Of a DNA stretch of 64,000 nucleotides, positions 1 through 9,613 are shown piece by piece (position 1 is the first letter of the stretch; every line of letters starts with the position of its first letter). A program made the translations under genes and the position numbers. The notes below the pieces were generated by a model. That model was not told the DNA's origin. It worked only from the letters and a program-made list of their open reading frames with translations, and made no database searches. Origin of the DNA: Anaerolineae bacterium. Its GTDB lineage: Bacteria; Chloroflexota; Anaerolineae; Anaerolineales; UBA4823. The stretch covers positions 167,963 through 231,962 of the forward strand of contig QOQU01000002.1 of assembly GCA_003327455.1 (NCBI GenBank). Direction: 5' to 3'.

Positions 1-5
1 TAGTC

Positions 6-1436
6 ATGACCTGCAAGACCAAAATTGTTGCTACGATCGGTCCCGCCAGCTCGGATTTTGCAACCATTTGTGACCTCATCCGAGCTGGCGTTCGTGTTTT
101 CCGAATTAACTGTTCCCATGGCAGCGAGGCTGAACGAATTCAACTCATTCAATTATCGAAACAGGCAGCTCAGAGTTTGGATATCCCCATTGCAGTCATG
201 ATCGATTTACAAGGTCCGAAAATCCGCGTCGGCGAATTAGAAAAACCATCCATCACTCTAAAAAGAGGACAGACGATAAAGATAACCGCTCAATCGGTCC
301 GAGGCAACGAAAAATACTTCTCCATTGAACTCCCGGAACTGACGAAGAATGTTCAGGTTGGCAATCGTATCCTGTTGGACGATGGGAAAATTGAGCTTAA
401 GGTCATTCGTAAATTGATGGATTTCCTTGAGGCAGAGGTTATCAATGGCGGTGAAATGCTGCCTCGGAAAGGCGCTAATTTTCCCGACTCTGAACTATCC
501 CTCTCTGGGATTACAGAAAAGGACCTAAACGATCTCAAATTGGGCCTGGAAAACTCCATCGATGCTGTTGCCCTTTCATTTGTTCAGAGCGAAAAGGATA
601 TTCTGGATTTAAAGCAACATATCGAACAAAAAATTTCAGTTTGCAAAAAGGTTCCAATCATTGCTAAAATCGAACGCCCTCAAGCGCTAGAGCACTTATC
701 GAAGATCCTGGAAATTGCCGATGGTGTTATGGTAGCGAGAGGGGATTTAGCCATTGAAATCTCCCCCGCCTGTGTTCCGACGGCTCAAAAAGAAATTATC
801 CAAACCGCCAATCGAATGGGGAAATATGTCATCACCGCGACCCAAATGCTTGAGTCTATGATCGAAAACGCAATCCCCACCCGAGCAGAGGCAAACGATG
901 TAGCCAACGCAGTATTTGACGGAAGTGATGCCGTCATGCTTTCTGCTGAAACCTCTATCGGAAAGCATCCCGTCCTTGCAGTCAAAACCATGGTCTCGAT
1001 CATCGCAGAGGCAGAGAAGCATCTTGCTCAATGGTCGGTTTGGAATGGAAACATCATCCCAAAATCGAGTGATGAAGATAGTTTTTTCGTTATCCAGGCT
1101 GCACGCGATCTTAGCAAAGATCGAAACGTAACCGCTATCTGCGTATTCACACAAAGTGGACGGACAGCAATTCTTCTTTCTAAAACGCGCCCCCATGTAC
1201 CCATCTTTGCTTATACGCCGAACGCGGATACCTATTCTCAACTCAGCCTTTATTGGGGAGTTCACAGTATCCTGACTTCGCGAGCAAATAACCTGGATGA
1301 AATCTTAGCCATTATTGAAAATACAGTCTCCAAAACAAACCATCTCAAGTCAGGTGACCAGGTGGTATTGATTTGTGGCTATCCCGTCCAGAAATTCAGG
1401 TCTGCCAATCTCGTCATGCTGCATACCTTCCCCTGA
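6..1436 (+). CDS. pyk: pyruvate kinase
   Basis: Converts phosphoenolpyruvate and ADP to pyruvate and ATP, the last step of glycolysis, in the cytoplasm. At 476 aa it has the usual length. The start is sound because the N-terminal motif KTKIVATIGPASS begins at residue 4. Visible family motifs are the substrate-binding DLQGPKIRVGEL near residue 68, KIERPQAL near 225, the metal and substrate region ARGDLAIE, and the signature ATQMLESM near 278 followed by PTRAEANDVANAVFDG. The B domain (about 70-170) and the C-terminal domain are complete. The next gene begins 28 bases downstream, so the two may be co-transcribed. The promoter lies outside the window. Confidence 0.96.
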   Translation: MTCKTKIVATIGPASSDFATICDLIRAGVRVFRINCSHGSEAERIQLIQLSKQAAQSLDIPIAVMIDLQGPKIRVGELEKPSITLKRGQTIKITAQSVRGNEKYFSIELPELTKNVQVGNRILLDDGKIELKVIRKLMDFLEAEVINGGEMLPRKGANFPDSELSLSGITEKDLNDLKLGLENSIDAVALSFVQSEKDILDLKQHIEQKISVCKKVPIIAKIERPQALEHLSKILEIADGVMVARGDLAIEISPACVPTAQKEIIQTANRMGKYVITATQMLESMIENAIPTRAEANDVANAVFDGSDAVMLSAETSIGKHPVLAVKTMVSIIAEAEKHLAQWSVWNGNIIPKSSDEDSFFVIQAARDLSKDRNVTAICVFTQSGRTAILLSKTRPHVPIFAYTPNADTYSQLSLYWGVHSILTSRANNLDEILAIIENTVSKTNHLKSGDQVVLICGYPVQKFRSANLVMLHTFP

Positions 1437-1464
1437 TGGATATTCATGGAAGCCTTTTCAGTCA

Positions 1465-3807
1465 ATGGCAATTATCTCTCCTGATATCCCTTTCTATAGT
1501 GGAATTCCCCTATCCTCAACCTATCCTCTGGCTCGTTTCTTACCTCCTTTCTTCCATCATACAGCTTCTTCGTACCTGAAAGATTATTTTCCGATAAACG
1601 GTAGTGAACAAGGCTATATCCTCGACCCTTTTGGCGTTTCTCCTTTTCTGCCCATTGAATTAGCTAATACACAGGCTGCGGTAATCGTCTGTTGTAACAA
1701 TCCAATCGTGCGCAACTTTATTCGTTTACTCTCGCTAGCTCCCAACCTCCACGAATTTCAAGCGACCTTAGCAGAGATTTCAACCCTGAGAAAATTAGAT
1801 AACCGTCTCGAATCTTTCTTTCGCTCTCTATACCACTCGGTTTGTAACACCTGCCTGGCAGAAATTGAAGTTAATGCTTACCTTTGGGAAAGAGACAACT
1901 CAAGCAGTTTACATCGCCTGACTTCCAAGCAATATCAATGCCCTAAATGCGGGAGCGAAGGTTTTTTTACGGTCACTGTTCAAGACTTTCAACACCTCCA
2001 AAGGCTTCCTCATCGTTCTCTCATCGAAGCTCAAGCAGCCAGTAGAGTCGTCGACAAGAATGATCCGGCTTATCCTACAGTTATTGAATCCCTCGGTGTA
2101 TATCCAACTCGCGCATTATATGCGCTGGTAACTTTACTCAACAAATTAGATGAGTTAAGCCTGGATCAACGCCAACAGCAAATCCTTCACGGGTTGTTGA
2201 TCGGCGTTTTTGATCTCTGCAATGGATTATGGGCTCATTCGTCAAAACGTCATCGTCCAAAACAACTTTCCTTACCTACCCAATTTTTAGAAATGAACTT
2301 CTGGAAATCGCTGGAAAAGTCAGCAGAACTGTGGGTGGATTCTATTCAGGAGAGCGACAGCCGCCCTGTTTTCCTGGCAAAACCCCCAGTACTTCCTCGC
2401 CCCGGACAAATCACGATCTTTCCCGGTCGTTTAAGGGAGTTGCTTCACAGCCTGCCAGCAGAAGAGATTTCGGCTGTTATAACAGCCATCCCCCGACCTA
2501 ACCAAGCTTTCTGGACTCTCTCCGCAATCTGGAGTGGATGGCTGGAAGGCAAGGAAAAAGTAAAACCATTAAGGTTTGCTTTGCTTCGCAAGCGGTATGA
2601 TTGGGGTTGGCATTGTCGAGCTTTAGCAGCCGCCTTTCAAGAATTATCCGAGCATCTTCGTCAAAATACCCCTTGTTTTGCGTTGGTTGAGGAATACGAA
2701 GCGAACTTATTGTCAGCAGCTTTAATTGCTGCGGATCACGCCGGACTTCGTTTGGAAAATCTTGCCTTGAGAAGCGAGCAAGGACGCGCCCAGATTCACT
2801 GGCGCATCTACCGTCCCGCCACTCGACAGCTACATCTCTCTTCCGAAGACCAGGTTCAACCCTTGCCAAAAGTCAAAGCCCAAATTGCTGAGACCATCCA
2901 AAAACACATCCAAAGAAACCTTGAACCTGCTCAATTCTCTCAAATCCATGCTGTAGCACTGACAAGCGTTGTCCATTCTGTCCATCCCAGAGACAATAGA
3001 ATCTTTCAAGCCAATTCAATCCTTGAAATTGCGCCTTTCCATAGCGTTTCGGATTACCCAAACTTCTTCCTAAACCTTTTGCAGGAAACTCTTCGAGTAT
3101 ATCCATCACTGATTGACCTTGATGAAAACGAAAAAAGTCTTGAGAACCACAGCTGGTGGATCGCTCAACCCTCCTATGATCACCCGCCTGTTTCCGATCA
3201 GATTGAAGAGATTGTTTATCATCATTTACTCCACCATCAGACAACCACTTTTTTAGAGGTCGATCAAGCTACCTGTAATCATACCAGGACGCTCAGTGCA
3301 CCATCTTTGACGCTCATCCGAGAATGCCTTGATTCGTACGGGATTTACGATGACGCCACACGAAGTTGGTGCTTACGGAAGGAAGAAGAACCTGCCAAAC
3401 GCTCGGCTGAAATGACCGAAATCCAAAATCACATTCTGGCACTTGGAAAAACTCTCGGTTTCACCACTCAAGAAGGTCTTCCAATCACCTGGCTCGATCA
3501 TAACGATCGTCCAGTAGCTTTATGGTGGTATCAGCACACAGCCGCCATCCGTGCAATCCTTAAAGCTTCGCAAGAGCAAACCACGAAAATTTATCTTACC
3601 CTTCCTGGCAGTCGAGTGAATTTGCTCCTCCACAAGATACAACTTTACCCCTTCTTGATGGAAAAGATTGATAGGCAAATCCATATCATCCGTTTTCGCC
3701 AAATTCGTTGGTTGATATCTCAGCCAAAAATCAATCTTCCCCTTTTTGAAGAGTGGTTAACCACTGAACCACTTAAATATCACAGTTCCCAATTATCTCT
3801 CTGGTAA
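1465..3807 (+). CDS. methylase-like protein of unknown function, zinc-ribbon containing
   Basis: A 780-aa protein of uncertain function. Near residue 54 it has DPFGVSPFLPIELA, which resembles the SAM-binding motif I of DNA adenine methylases of the DUF1156 type. A CxxC pair at 127/130 and another at 159/162 look like the zinc ribbon found in those enzymes. Where the catalytic DPPY motif would be expected (about 341-346) it reads AIPRPN, followed by QAFWTLSAIWSGWL, which keeps the flanking pattern. It is therefore probably not an active amino-methyltransferase of that class. I recall similar Chloroflexota proteins without DPPY, so this may be a family trait rather than decay. The ATG at 1465 is preferred over an in-frame ATG at 1375 that overlaps pyk by 62 bases. 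Confidence 0.6.
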   Translation: MAIISPDIPFYSGIPLSSTYPLARFLPPFFHHTASSYLKDYFPINGSEQGYILDPFGVSPFLPIELANTQAAVIVCCNNPIVRNFIRLLSLAPNLHEFQATLAEISTLRKLDNRLESFFRSLYHSVCNTCLAEIEVNAYLWERDNSSSLHRLTSKQYQCPKCGSEGFFTVTVQDFQHLQRLPHRSLIEAQAASRVVDKNDPAYPTVIESLGVYPTRALYALVTLLNKLDELSLDQRQQQILHGLLIGVFDLCNGLWAHSSKRHRPKQLSLPTQFLEMNFWKSLEKSAELWVDSIQESDSRPVFLAKPPVLPRPGQITIFPGRLRELLHSLPAEEISAVITAIPRPNQAFWTLSAIWSGWLEGKEKVKPLRFALLRKRYDWGWHCRALAAAFQELSEHLRQNTPCFALVEEYEANLLSAALIAADHAGLRLENLALRSEQGRAQIHWRIYRPATRQLHLSSEDQVQPLPKVKAQIAETIQKHIQRNLEPAQFSQIHAVALTSVVHSVHPRDNRIFQANSILEIAPFHSVSDYPNFFLNLLQETLRVYPSLIDLDENEKSLENHSWWIAQPSYDHPPVSDQIEEIVYHHLLHHQTTTFLEVDQATCNHTRTLSAPSLTLIRECLDSYGIYDDATRSWCLRKEEEPAKRSAEMTEIQNHILALGKTLGFTTQEGLPITWLDHNDRPVALWWYQHTAAIRAILKASQEQTTKIYLTLPGSRVNLLLHKIQLYPFLMEKIDRQIHIIRFRQIRWLISQPKINLPLFEEWLTTEPLKYHSSQLSLW

Positions 3808-3820
3808 GTTAATCGTCCAG

Positions 3821-3999
3821 AAAAACAATAACCCCACCGTGCCGTGTGCTGCGAAGTTTTGAACCTGCCTTCGCAGGTGGGTTCCTCCCCAAATGATCCG
3901 CCTTGGCTTCCGCCTATCGCGTCACATTTGTGAGCTTGGAACCCTTTTTGTGGGTGTTGGCCCAAAACCCGAGCACAGCATCACGAACACAGTAGGGTT
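3821..3999 (-). ncRNA. ssrS: candidate 6S RNA
   Basis: The minus-strand transcript of about 179 nt folds on paper like 6S RNA, which binds the housekeeping RNA polymerase and mimics an open promoter. The 5' segment starting CCCUACUGUG pairs with the 3' segment CACGGUGGGG in a long closing stem of about 12 pairs, followed by two shorter helices. The apical stem is closed by GGGUUCC paired with GGAACCC. The open central region has a small perfect hairpin on its 3' side (ACCUGC-GAAG-GCAGGU), the arrangement seen in known 6S RNAs. The 3' end runs into a U-rich tract (TTATTGTTTTT). It lies just downstream of aspS. This rests on structure drawn by eye, not a covariance search. Confidence 0.72.
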
Positions 4000-4005
4000 A
4001 ATTTT

Positions 4006-4014
4006 CTTATACCA
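4006..4014 (-). promoter_or_regulatory. putative extended -10 promoter of the 6S RNA candidate
   Basis: Read on the minus strand the bases are TGGTATAAG, an extended -10 element. It lies about 7 nt upstream of the predicted 5' end of the closing stem (about 3999). I see no convincing -35 element, which fits an extended -10 promoter. It sits immediately after the aspS stop codon, so the RNA could have its own transcript or be processed from aspS read-through. Confidence 0.4.
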
Positions 4015-4045
4015 TAAAAATCAAACGCTGAGTAGACTTTTTAGA

Positions 4046-5833
4046 TTAAGATTTTTGCAAGTTCGGAGGGTAAACAACTCGAATATGCAACTCTTCTAGT
4101 TGTTTCGCCTCAACAGGCGATGGAGCATCTGCCATGACATCTCTTGCGGCCTGATTTTTGGGGAAAGCGATCACTTCTCGGATATTTGGTTCTCCGGCCA
4201 ATATCATACAAATACGATCGATACCGGGCGCAATACCACCATGTGGAGGTGTGCCATATTCAAAGGCTTCCAACATGTGACCAAATCGTGCCCGGGCAAC
4301 CTCCAAATCCAGTCCAATCAACTTGAATACTTTTTCCTGTAAAGCTCGATCATGGATTCGAATAGAACCGCCACCGACCTCGTAATTATTCAACACCAGG
4401 TCATATTGTTGGCCTCGGGCTTTACCGGGATCGATATCTAAAAGTGGGATATCTTCAGGCATTGGCGCCGTAAACAGATGGTGACTCGGATCCCATCTCT
4501 GTTCATCTTCATTCCAAACAACGTATGGAAAATCGATCACCCAACAAAAAGCCAGGACATTCTCATCAATCAGATTCAATTTTTCAGCCAGGTAAACTCT
4601 TAATCGTCCAAGGGATTCAAAGACAATTTCATCTTTATCAGCCACAAAAACCAACAGGTCTCCTTGTTCGACTTGCATACGCTCAAACAATAACTTTTGT
4701 AATTCGGGCGAGAGAAATTTGGCAAAAGTTGATCGGATTTCGCCCCCGTGCGGAAAGGCAATATAAGCTAATCCTTTTGCACCGAACTGCTTTACGTATT
4801 CCGTCAGTTCATCAATTTGCTTCCGACTATAGTCTCCACAACCTTTGACATTGATTCCCCGCACGCTTCCCCCATTGCGAACAGCCTGTTCGAATACTGC
4901 AAAGCCGCATTCGGCAACCAGATCGCTGACATTTACCAATTCCAATCCATAGCGCAGGTCGGGATTATCCTTTCCAAAGCGTTCCATCGCCTCATGGTAA
5001 GTTAATCTTGGGAAAGGCGATGCCAGTAAGCGTTTTTCTGGTACGACAGTTGCTACTAATTTGGTGAATAAATCCTCTGTTAATTGCATGACATCTTCGC
5101 GTTCAACAAAAGACATCTCCAGATCTAATTGAGTAAATTCCGGTTGCCGGTCACCGCGTTGATCTTCATCGCGAAAACAGCGTGCAATTTGAAAATAACG
5201 CTCCACCCCTGCTACCATCAATAACTGTTTGAGTTGTTGGGGAGATTGAGGCAAAGCATAAAATTCACCCGGATGCACCCTGGATGGTACAAGATAATCT
5301 CGTGCTCCTTCGGGGGTTGTCTTGAACAAGATCGGGGTTTCAATCTCCCAAAAGCCACGTTCATCCAGATAATCGCGAATAAACTTAACCACCCGGTGGC
5401 GTAATTCTAAATTACGACGCATCTTTTCGCGACGCAAATCCAGATAGCGATACTTCAAACGGGTAGTTTCATCAGCCTCCTCGTCTTTATTAATTAAGAA
5501 CGGAGGTGTTTTCGCCGGATTCAGGATATTCAATTTCCTCACAGCTACTTCGATCTCTCCGGTTGCAAGAGAGGGATTCTCAGAACCGATTGGACGCCTA
5601 CGCACTTCCCCCTCCACTTGTATTACCCACTCCATCCGAAGTACATCTGCTGCTTGATGAGCATCTGGCGCGCTTGTCGAATCAAATACAACCTGCGTTA
5701 TTCCAAACCGATCTCTTAAGTCAATAAAGGTAACCCCCCCATGATCTCGACGACGGTGGACCCAGCCGGCTAATTGGACGGTTTTGCCTATATCGCTTGG
5801 TCTCAGTTCACCACACGTATGTGTTTTATACAT
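4046..5833 (-). CDS. aspS: aspartate--tRNA ligase
   Basis: Class II aminoacyl-tRNA synthetase that charges tRNA-Asp. At 595 aa it has the bacterial length. An N-terminal OB fold (about 1-105) is followed by the class II core with motif 2 ([16 protein letters not shown], about 216-231), the bacterial GAD insertion (about 290-410) and motif 3 ([11 protein letters not shown], about 540). In the OB fold the loop reads RRRDHGG. I recall that a histidine at this position occurs in non-discriminating AspRS such as that of Pseudomonas aeruginosa, which also mischarges tRNA-Asn for GatCAB. Dual specificity is therefore possible but unproven. An AAGGGAG ribosome site precedes the ATG. It lies 34 bases downstream of the regulator gene on the same strand. 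Confidence 0.96.
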   Translation of the reverse strand: MYKTHTCGELRPSDIGKTVQLAGWVHRRRDHGGVTFIDLRDRFGITQVVFDSTSAPDAHQAADVLRMEWVIQVEGEVRRRPIGSENPSLATGEIEVAVRKLNILNPAKTPPFLINKDEEADETTRLKYRYLDLRREKMRRNLELRHRVVKFIRDYLDERGFWEIETPILFKTTPEGARDYLVPSRVHPGEFYALPQSPQQLKQLLMVAGVERYFQIARCFRDEDQRGDRQPEFTQLDLEMSFVEREDVMQLTEDLFTKLVATVVPEKRLLASPFPRLTYHEAMERFGKDNPDLRYGLELVNVSDLVAECGFAVFEQAVRNGGSVRGINVKGCGDYSRKQIDELTEYVKQFGAKGLAYIAFPHGGEIRSTFAKFLSPELQKLLFERMQVEQGDLLVFVADKDEIVFESLGRLRVYLAEKLNLIDENVLAFCWVIDFPYVVWNEDEQRWDPSHHLFTAPMPEDIPLLDIDPGKARGQQYDLVLNNYEVGGGSIRIHDRALQEKVFKLIGLDLEVARARFGHMLEAFEYGTPPHGGIAPGIDRICMILAGEPNIREVIAFPKNQAARDVMADAPSPVEAKQLEELHIRVVYPPNLQKS

Positions 5834-5857
5834 AGCGATACTCCCTTAATAGTAAGT

Positions 5858-5880
5858 TATAGAAAATTTATTTTTCTATA
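5858..5880. repeat. perfect 9-bp inverted repeat between regulator gene and aspS
   Basis: TATAGAAAA and TTTTCTATA are exact inverted copies separated by TTTAT. The repeat spans the stop codon of the XRE-cupin gene and lies upstream of the aspS ribosome site. A weak A/T-rich stem is unlikely to terminate transcription alone. It could be a protein binding site in the aspS promoter region. Its function is unknown. Confidence 0.4.
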
Positions 5881-6488
5881 GAATCTTCTAAAAATTCAAC
5901 TCCCCTTTCTCTCAATCCCTCTGGCAGATCGAAAAGAACCACTAACGCCCTACACCGTCCTTTCCCTGCATTTCGCCAACGATGGCGACGATGGGCAGTA
6001 AACATTAGACAATCTCCCTCTTCGAGAAGATAGCGCTCTTGTTCCACTTCATACTCAATTTGTCCCTCAAGGCAATAAACGAATTCATCACTGGAATGGA
6101 TCATCTTGAAGAGACCACTTCCTCCCCCGGCTTCTAAGGTCAAGAGAAAAGGCTCAATCCCACCAGAAAATTTTTGACATCCCAAACCTTCCCACACCCC
6201 TCGTACAAATGGAATTTTTACACTTTGATCCTTTTTACAAAAAACCACCTCATTGCGCTGATGGGAATCTTGAAAGAAAAATAACATAGGCACATTCAAA
6301 GCATCAGCGATTTTATACAGGGTACTGACAGAAGGTGAGGTTAAGTTTCTCTCGATTCGCCTCAGAGCATTTAATGAGATGCCACTAAGTTGCGCTAAAG
6401 AGCGCATCGATAGTTTCCTCTCCAAACGCAATTCTTTAATTTTCTTCCCTAAATCGAATTTTATTGGTGTTGGGTTTTTCTGCATCAT
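5868..6488 (-). CDS. XRE-family transcriptional regulator with cupin domain
   Basis: A 206-aa regulator. Residues about 12-66 form a helix-turn-helix of the XRE/Cro type (LSMRSLAQLSGISLNALRRI). Residues about 115-190 form a small cupin barrel (SSDEFVYCLEGQIEYEVE followed by LEEGDCLMF), the usual layout of regulators that sense a small molecule. An in-frame ATG 168 bases further upstream would add a tail with no family similarity, so the double ATG at 6488 is preferred. Neither start has a clear ribosome site. It diverges from the acyl-CoA synthetase gene, so that gene or the regulator itself are natural first candidates for control. The ligand is not evident. Confidence 0.85.
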   Translation of the reverse strand: MMQKNPTPIKFDLGKKIKELRLERKLSMRSLAQLSGISLNALRRIERNLTSPSVSTLYKIADALNVPMLFFFQDSHQRNEVVFCKKDQSVKIPFVRGVWEGLGCQKFSGGIEPFLLTLEAGGGSGLFKMIHSSDEFVYCLEGQIEYEVEQERYLLEEGDCLMFTAHRRHRWRNAGKGRCRALVVLFDLPEGLRERGVEFLEDSIEK

Positions 6489-6672
6489 TACTACGAAGCA
6501 AACTCGCTCATTATGACTGAACGTGGATCTCGAATAGCTAATTATAACTCGAATTCGTGGAAATCCTTTTTTCTCGATATCCGATAGGTTTAGATGGTTT
6601 TTATGACTTTTGTAACCCAGGTTTGAGAAGGATTGTCCTTGTGAAATCTTGAACAATAAATTAAAGTATTTG

Positions 6673-6687
6673 TGTCAATATTTGACA
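6673..6687. promoter_or_regulatory. candidate operator (6-bp arms, 3-bp spacer)
   Basis: TGTCAA-TAT-TTGACA lies in the gap between the divergent regulator and acyl-CoA synthetase genes, 33 bases before the synthetase ATG. Its dyad symmetry and position fit an operator for the divergent XRE-cupin protein. The right arm, TTGACA, could instead be a -35 hexamer, but I see no matching -10 at 16-18 bases. Confidence 0.35.
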
Positions 6688-6719
6688 AATGCGAGATTTT
6701 AAACAAAGGGATTTGGACG

Positions 6720-9485
6720 ATGGACCGTACAATTTTACCTACATTTGACCCCGTTCATGACGTTTTGCACTATGAGAAGAAACCGCTCGATGTGTTGTTT
6801 GCCCCGAAAAATGTCGCCCTGATTGGTGCAACTGAATCGCCAAATACGGTGGGACGAACAGTCTTATGGAATTTAATTAGCAGTCCATTTGGTGGAGCAG
6901 TTTTTCCTGTCAACCCCAAACGCTCCAGTGTGTTGGGTATCAAGGCTTATCCATCTATTGCGGATGTTCCCGAACCGGTTGATGTAGTTGTGGTCACCAC
7001 CCCCGCCCCAACCATCCCGGAGATCATTCGGCAGTCCGTTGAAGTTGGAGTCAAAGGCGCAATTATTATCTCAGCCGGCTTCAAGGAAATCGGTCCCGAA
7101 GGAGCTGAGTTGGAACGTCAAATCCTTGAACATGCCCGCCGAGGGAATATGCGCATCATTGGGCCAAATTGCCTGGGTGTTATGTGCCCAATTACCGGTT
7201 TCAACGCCACCTTTGCTTCAACCATTGCGCATAAAGGATCCGTTGGGTTTATCAGCCAAAGCGGAGCGTTATGCACCGCCGTTCTCGATTGGAGTCTAAA
7301 AGTAAACGTCGGATTTAGCGCTTTTGTTTCAATTGGCTCAATGCTCGACGTCGGCTGGGGAGACTTAATTTACTACCTTGGAGACGACCCAAATACAGAC
7401 AGCATTGTAATCTATATGGAGACCATTGGAGATGCCCGGGCTTTTCTTTCAGCAGCCCGCGAAGTAGCCTACATCAAGCCGATCATCGTGATAAAACCCG
7501 GCCGCACAGCAGGGGCTGCCAAAGCCGCTGCGTCCCATACCGGATCGTTAACCGGCAGCGATGAAGTCCTTGAAGCTGCTTTTCGCCGCAGTGGCGTCTT
7601 GCGGGTGAATTCGATTGCCGAATTATTCTATATGGCAGATGTACTGGCAAAACAACCCCGTCCCAAAGGTCCACGCTTAACGATCCTGACCAATGCAGGC
7701 GGTCCGGGTGTGATTGCAACAGATGCATTAATTATGAACGGTGGTCAATTATCCGAACTTAGCGCCGAAACAATGGAAGCCCTGGATCAAATCCTGCCAC
7801 CCGTATGGAGTAAAAATAACCCAATTGATATTATCGGAGATGCCAGTCCAGAACGCTATGCCAAAGCCCTGGAGGTTGCAGCCAAAGATCCCAATAGCGA
7901 TGGTTTACTGGTCATCCTTACCCCACAGGCAATGACAGATCCAACCAAGACAGCTGAACAATTAGTGCCATATGCTCAAAGCCTCGAAAAACCCATTTTG
8001 GCGAGTTGGATGGGAGGCGAGGAAGTCGAAGAAGGAGCGCGCATTCTGACCCGCGCGAAAATCCCAAACTTCCCCTATCCCGATACTGCGGCTAGAATGT
8101 TTAACTATATGGCTCAATTTGCTGAAAACCTTGCCAGTTTGTATGAAACACCGCCGGCAAACAACACGGATATAACCGCTACCCTTAACAAAGAAGCCGC
8201 TGCCAGGATCATCGACAAGGTTCGCCAGGAAGGACGAACCCTGCTAACAGAATTCGAGTCCAAGCAAATCTTGAGTTGCTACCAGATACCCGTTGTCCAA
8301 ACTCTGATCGCCGAGAACGAAGAGCAGGCTGTCCAATTTGCCAATCAAATTGGTTATCCAGTGGTCCTAAAACTGCACTCAGAGACCATTACCCATAAAA
8401 CCGATGTCGGCGGCGTGCAATTGAACCTTCAATCGGATGAAGAGGTTCGCCAGGCGTTTCAGGCAATTAAGACCTCCTTACATACAAAAGTGGGTGAGAA
8501 ATCTCAAGATGGCAAACCTCACTTCCTGGGTGTCACTGTTCAGCCAATGATCTCCCCTGAAGGATATGAAATTATCCTGGGAAGCAGTGTAGATCCCCAA
8601 TTTGGTCCGGTACTCCTGTTTGGTTTAGGTGGACAATTAGTCGAGGTATTCAAAGATCGCGCCCTTGGTCTACCTCCCCTAAACGCCACTTTAGCCAGAC
8701 GAATGATGGAACAAACAAAGATCTACAAAGCCCTGAAAGGGGTAAGAGGACGAAAATCTGTCGATCTCACCGCGCTCGAGCAGTTACTGGTGCGATTTAG
8801 CCGCCTGGTAACAGATAACCTGTGGATTAAAGAAATTGACATCAATCCTCTATTAGTTTCCCCAGATCGGATTGTTACCCTTGATGCACGCGTAGTGATA
8901 CACGAACCCTATCTTAGCGAAGAACAGTTGCCAAAACTGGCTATCCGCCCCTATCCGACCCAATATGTAACGACCTGGACAGATAAATTTAATTGTACCT
9001 TTACGATTCGTCCTACCTTGCCTGAGGATGAGCATCTCCTGGTCAAGTTCCATGAAAATCTCTCCGATCGAACCGTCTATTTGCGGTACTTACACCCGAT
9101 GCTTTTGAGTCAACGGGCAGCCCACGAGCGTTTGGCTCGCATCTGCCATGGAGATTACGACCGCGAGATTACCCTGGTAGTTGAACAGGAAGAATGTGAG
9201 AGCGGAGAAAGACGCATCGTTGGAGCAGGTCGCTTGAGTAAAATTCATTCCCTTGATGAAGCGCGCTTTAGTATTCTCATCAGCGACTTATACCAGGGAA
9301 AAGGCATCGGAACGGAACTGATGAAACAGATTCTACACGTAGCGCGAGAAGAAAAGCTACGCCGCATCGAGGCAATCATAACCCCCGATAACGAAGCAAT
9401 GAAGCACCTGTTCACGAAAATGGGCTTCGATATTCATCCTATCAACGACAATAAACTTCTTTGCGCCGAGAAAATGATTCAATAA
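6720..9485 (+). CDS. ADP-forming acyl/acetyl-CoA synthetase fused to a GNAT acetyltransferase domain
   Basis: A 921-aa fusion. The N-terminal half has a CoA-binding Rossmann domain (about 20-150) and a succinyl-CoA-ligase-like domain with [10 protein letters not shown] near residue 273. That histidine is the phosphorylated residue in ADP-forming acetyl-CoA synthetases. An ATP-grasp domain follows (about 500-710), then a C-terminal GNAT domain (about 745-921) with the acetyl-CoA-binding [13 protein letters not shown]. Known relatives either make ATP from acyl-CoA or, in Pat-type proteins, acetylate lysines using the GNAT domain. Because the SHTG histidine is kept, both activities are possible. 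The ATG at 6720 follows AAAGGG. A GTG at 6672 is less likely. A strong terminator follows the gene. Confidence 0.9.
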   Translation: MDRTILPTFDPVHDVLHYEKKPLDVLFAPKNVALIGATESPNTVGRTVLWNLISSPFGGAVFPVNPKRSSVLGIKAYPSIADVPEPVDVVVVTTPAPTIPEIIRQSVEVGVKGAIIISAGFKEIGPEGAELERQILEHARRGNMRIIGPNCLGVMCPITGFNATFASTIAHKGSVGFISQSGALCTAVLDWSLKVNVGFSAFVSIGSMLDVGWGDLIYYLGDDPNTDSIVIYMETIGDARAFLSAAREVAYIKPIIVIKPGRTAGAAKAAASHTGSLTGSDEVLEAAFRRSGVLRVNSIAELFYMADVLAKQPRPKGPRLTILTNAGGPGVIATDALIMNGGQLSELSAETMEALDQILPPVWSKNNPIDIIGDASPERYAKALEVAAKDPNSDGLLVILTPQAMTDPTKTAEQLVPYAQSLEKPILASWMGGEEVEEGARILTRAKIPNFPYPDTAARMFNYMAQFAENLASLYETPPANNTDITATLNKEAAARIIDKVRQEGRTLLTEFESKQILSCYQIPVVQTLIAENEEQAVQFANQIGYPVVLKLHSETITHKTDVGGVQLNLQSDEEVRQAFQAIKTSLHTKVGEKSQDGKPHFLGVTVQPMISPEGYEIILGSSVDPQFGPVLLFGLGGQLVEVFKDRALGLPPLNATLARRMMEQTKIYKALKGVRGRKSVDLTALEQLLVRFSRLVTDNLWIKEIDINPLLVSPDRIVTLDARVVIHEPYLSEEQLPKLAIRPYPTQYVTTWTDKFNCTFTIRPTLPEDEHLLVKFHENLSDRTVYLRYLHPMLLSQRAAHERLARICHGDYDREITLVVEQEECESGERRIVGAGRLSKIHSLDEARFSILISDLYQGKGIGTELMKQILHVAREEKLRRIEAIITPDNEAMKHLFTKMGFDIHPINDNKLLCAEKMIQ

Positions 9486-9510
9486 TTCATTCCATAAATT
9501 CAGAGGTGTG

Positions 9511-9547
9511 AGAAAAGCGCTCACGCATAAGTGAGCGCTTTTCTTCT
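9511..9547 (+). terminator. intrinsic terminator
   Basis: A perfect 14-bp stem (AGAAAAGCGCTCAC with GTGAGCGCTTTTCT) with a 6-base loop, starting 26 bases after the synthetase stop codon. It ends in T-rich sequence and separates the synthetase from the export operon. Confidence 0.85.
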
Positions 9548-9613
9548 GAAACATTCTTTCACCTGATACGTACACGTTACAGATAATAAAACGCTCCTTG
9601 TTCTTTGGAGTAA

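Noticed and set aside
747..1265. A 172-codon open frame antisense to pyk
   Set aside because: The pyruvate kinase motifs run through this region and the antisense frame resembles nothing.
3851..3866. ACCTGC-CTTC-GCAGGT as an isolated terminator after the methylase-like gene
   Set aside because: It has no T-tract on the plus strand and fits better as the small 3'-side hairpin of the 6S RNA candidate on the minus strand.
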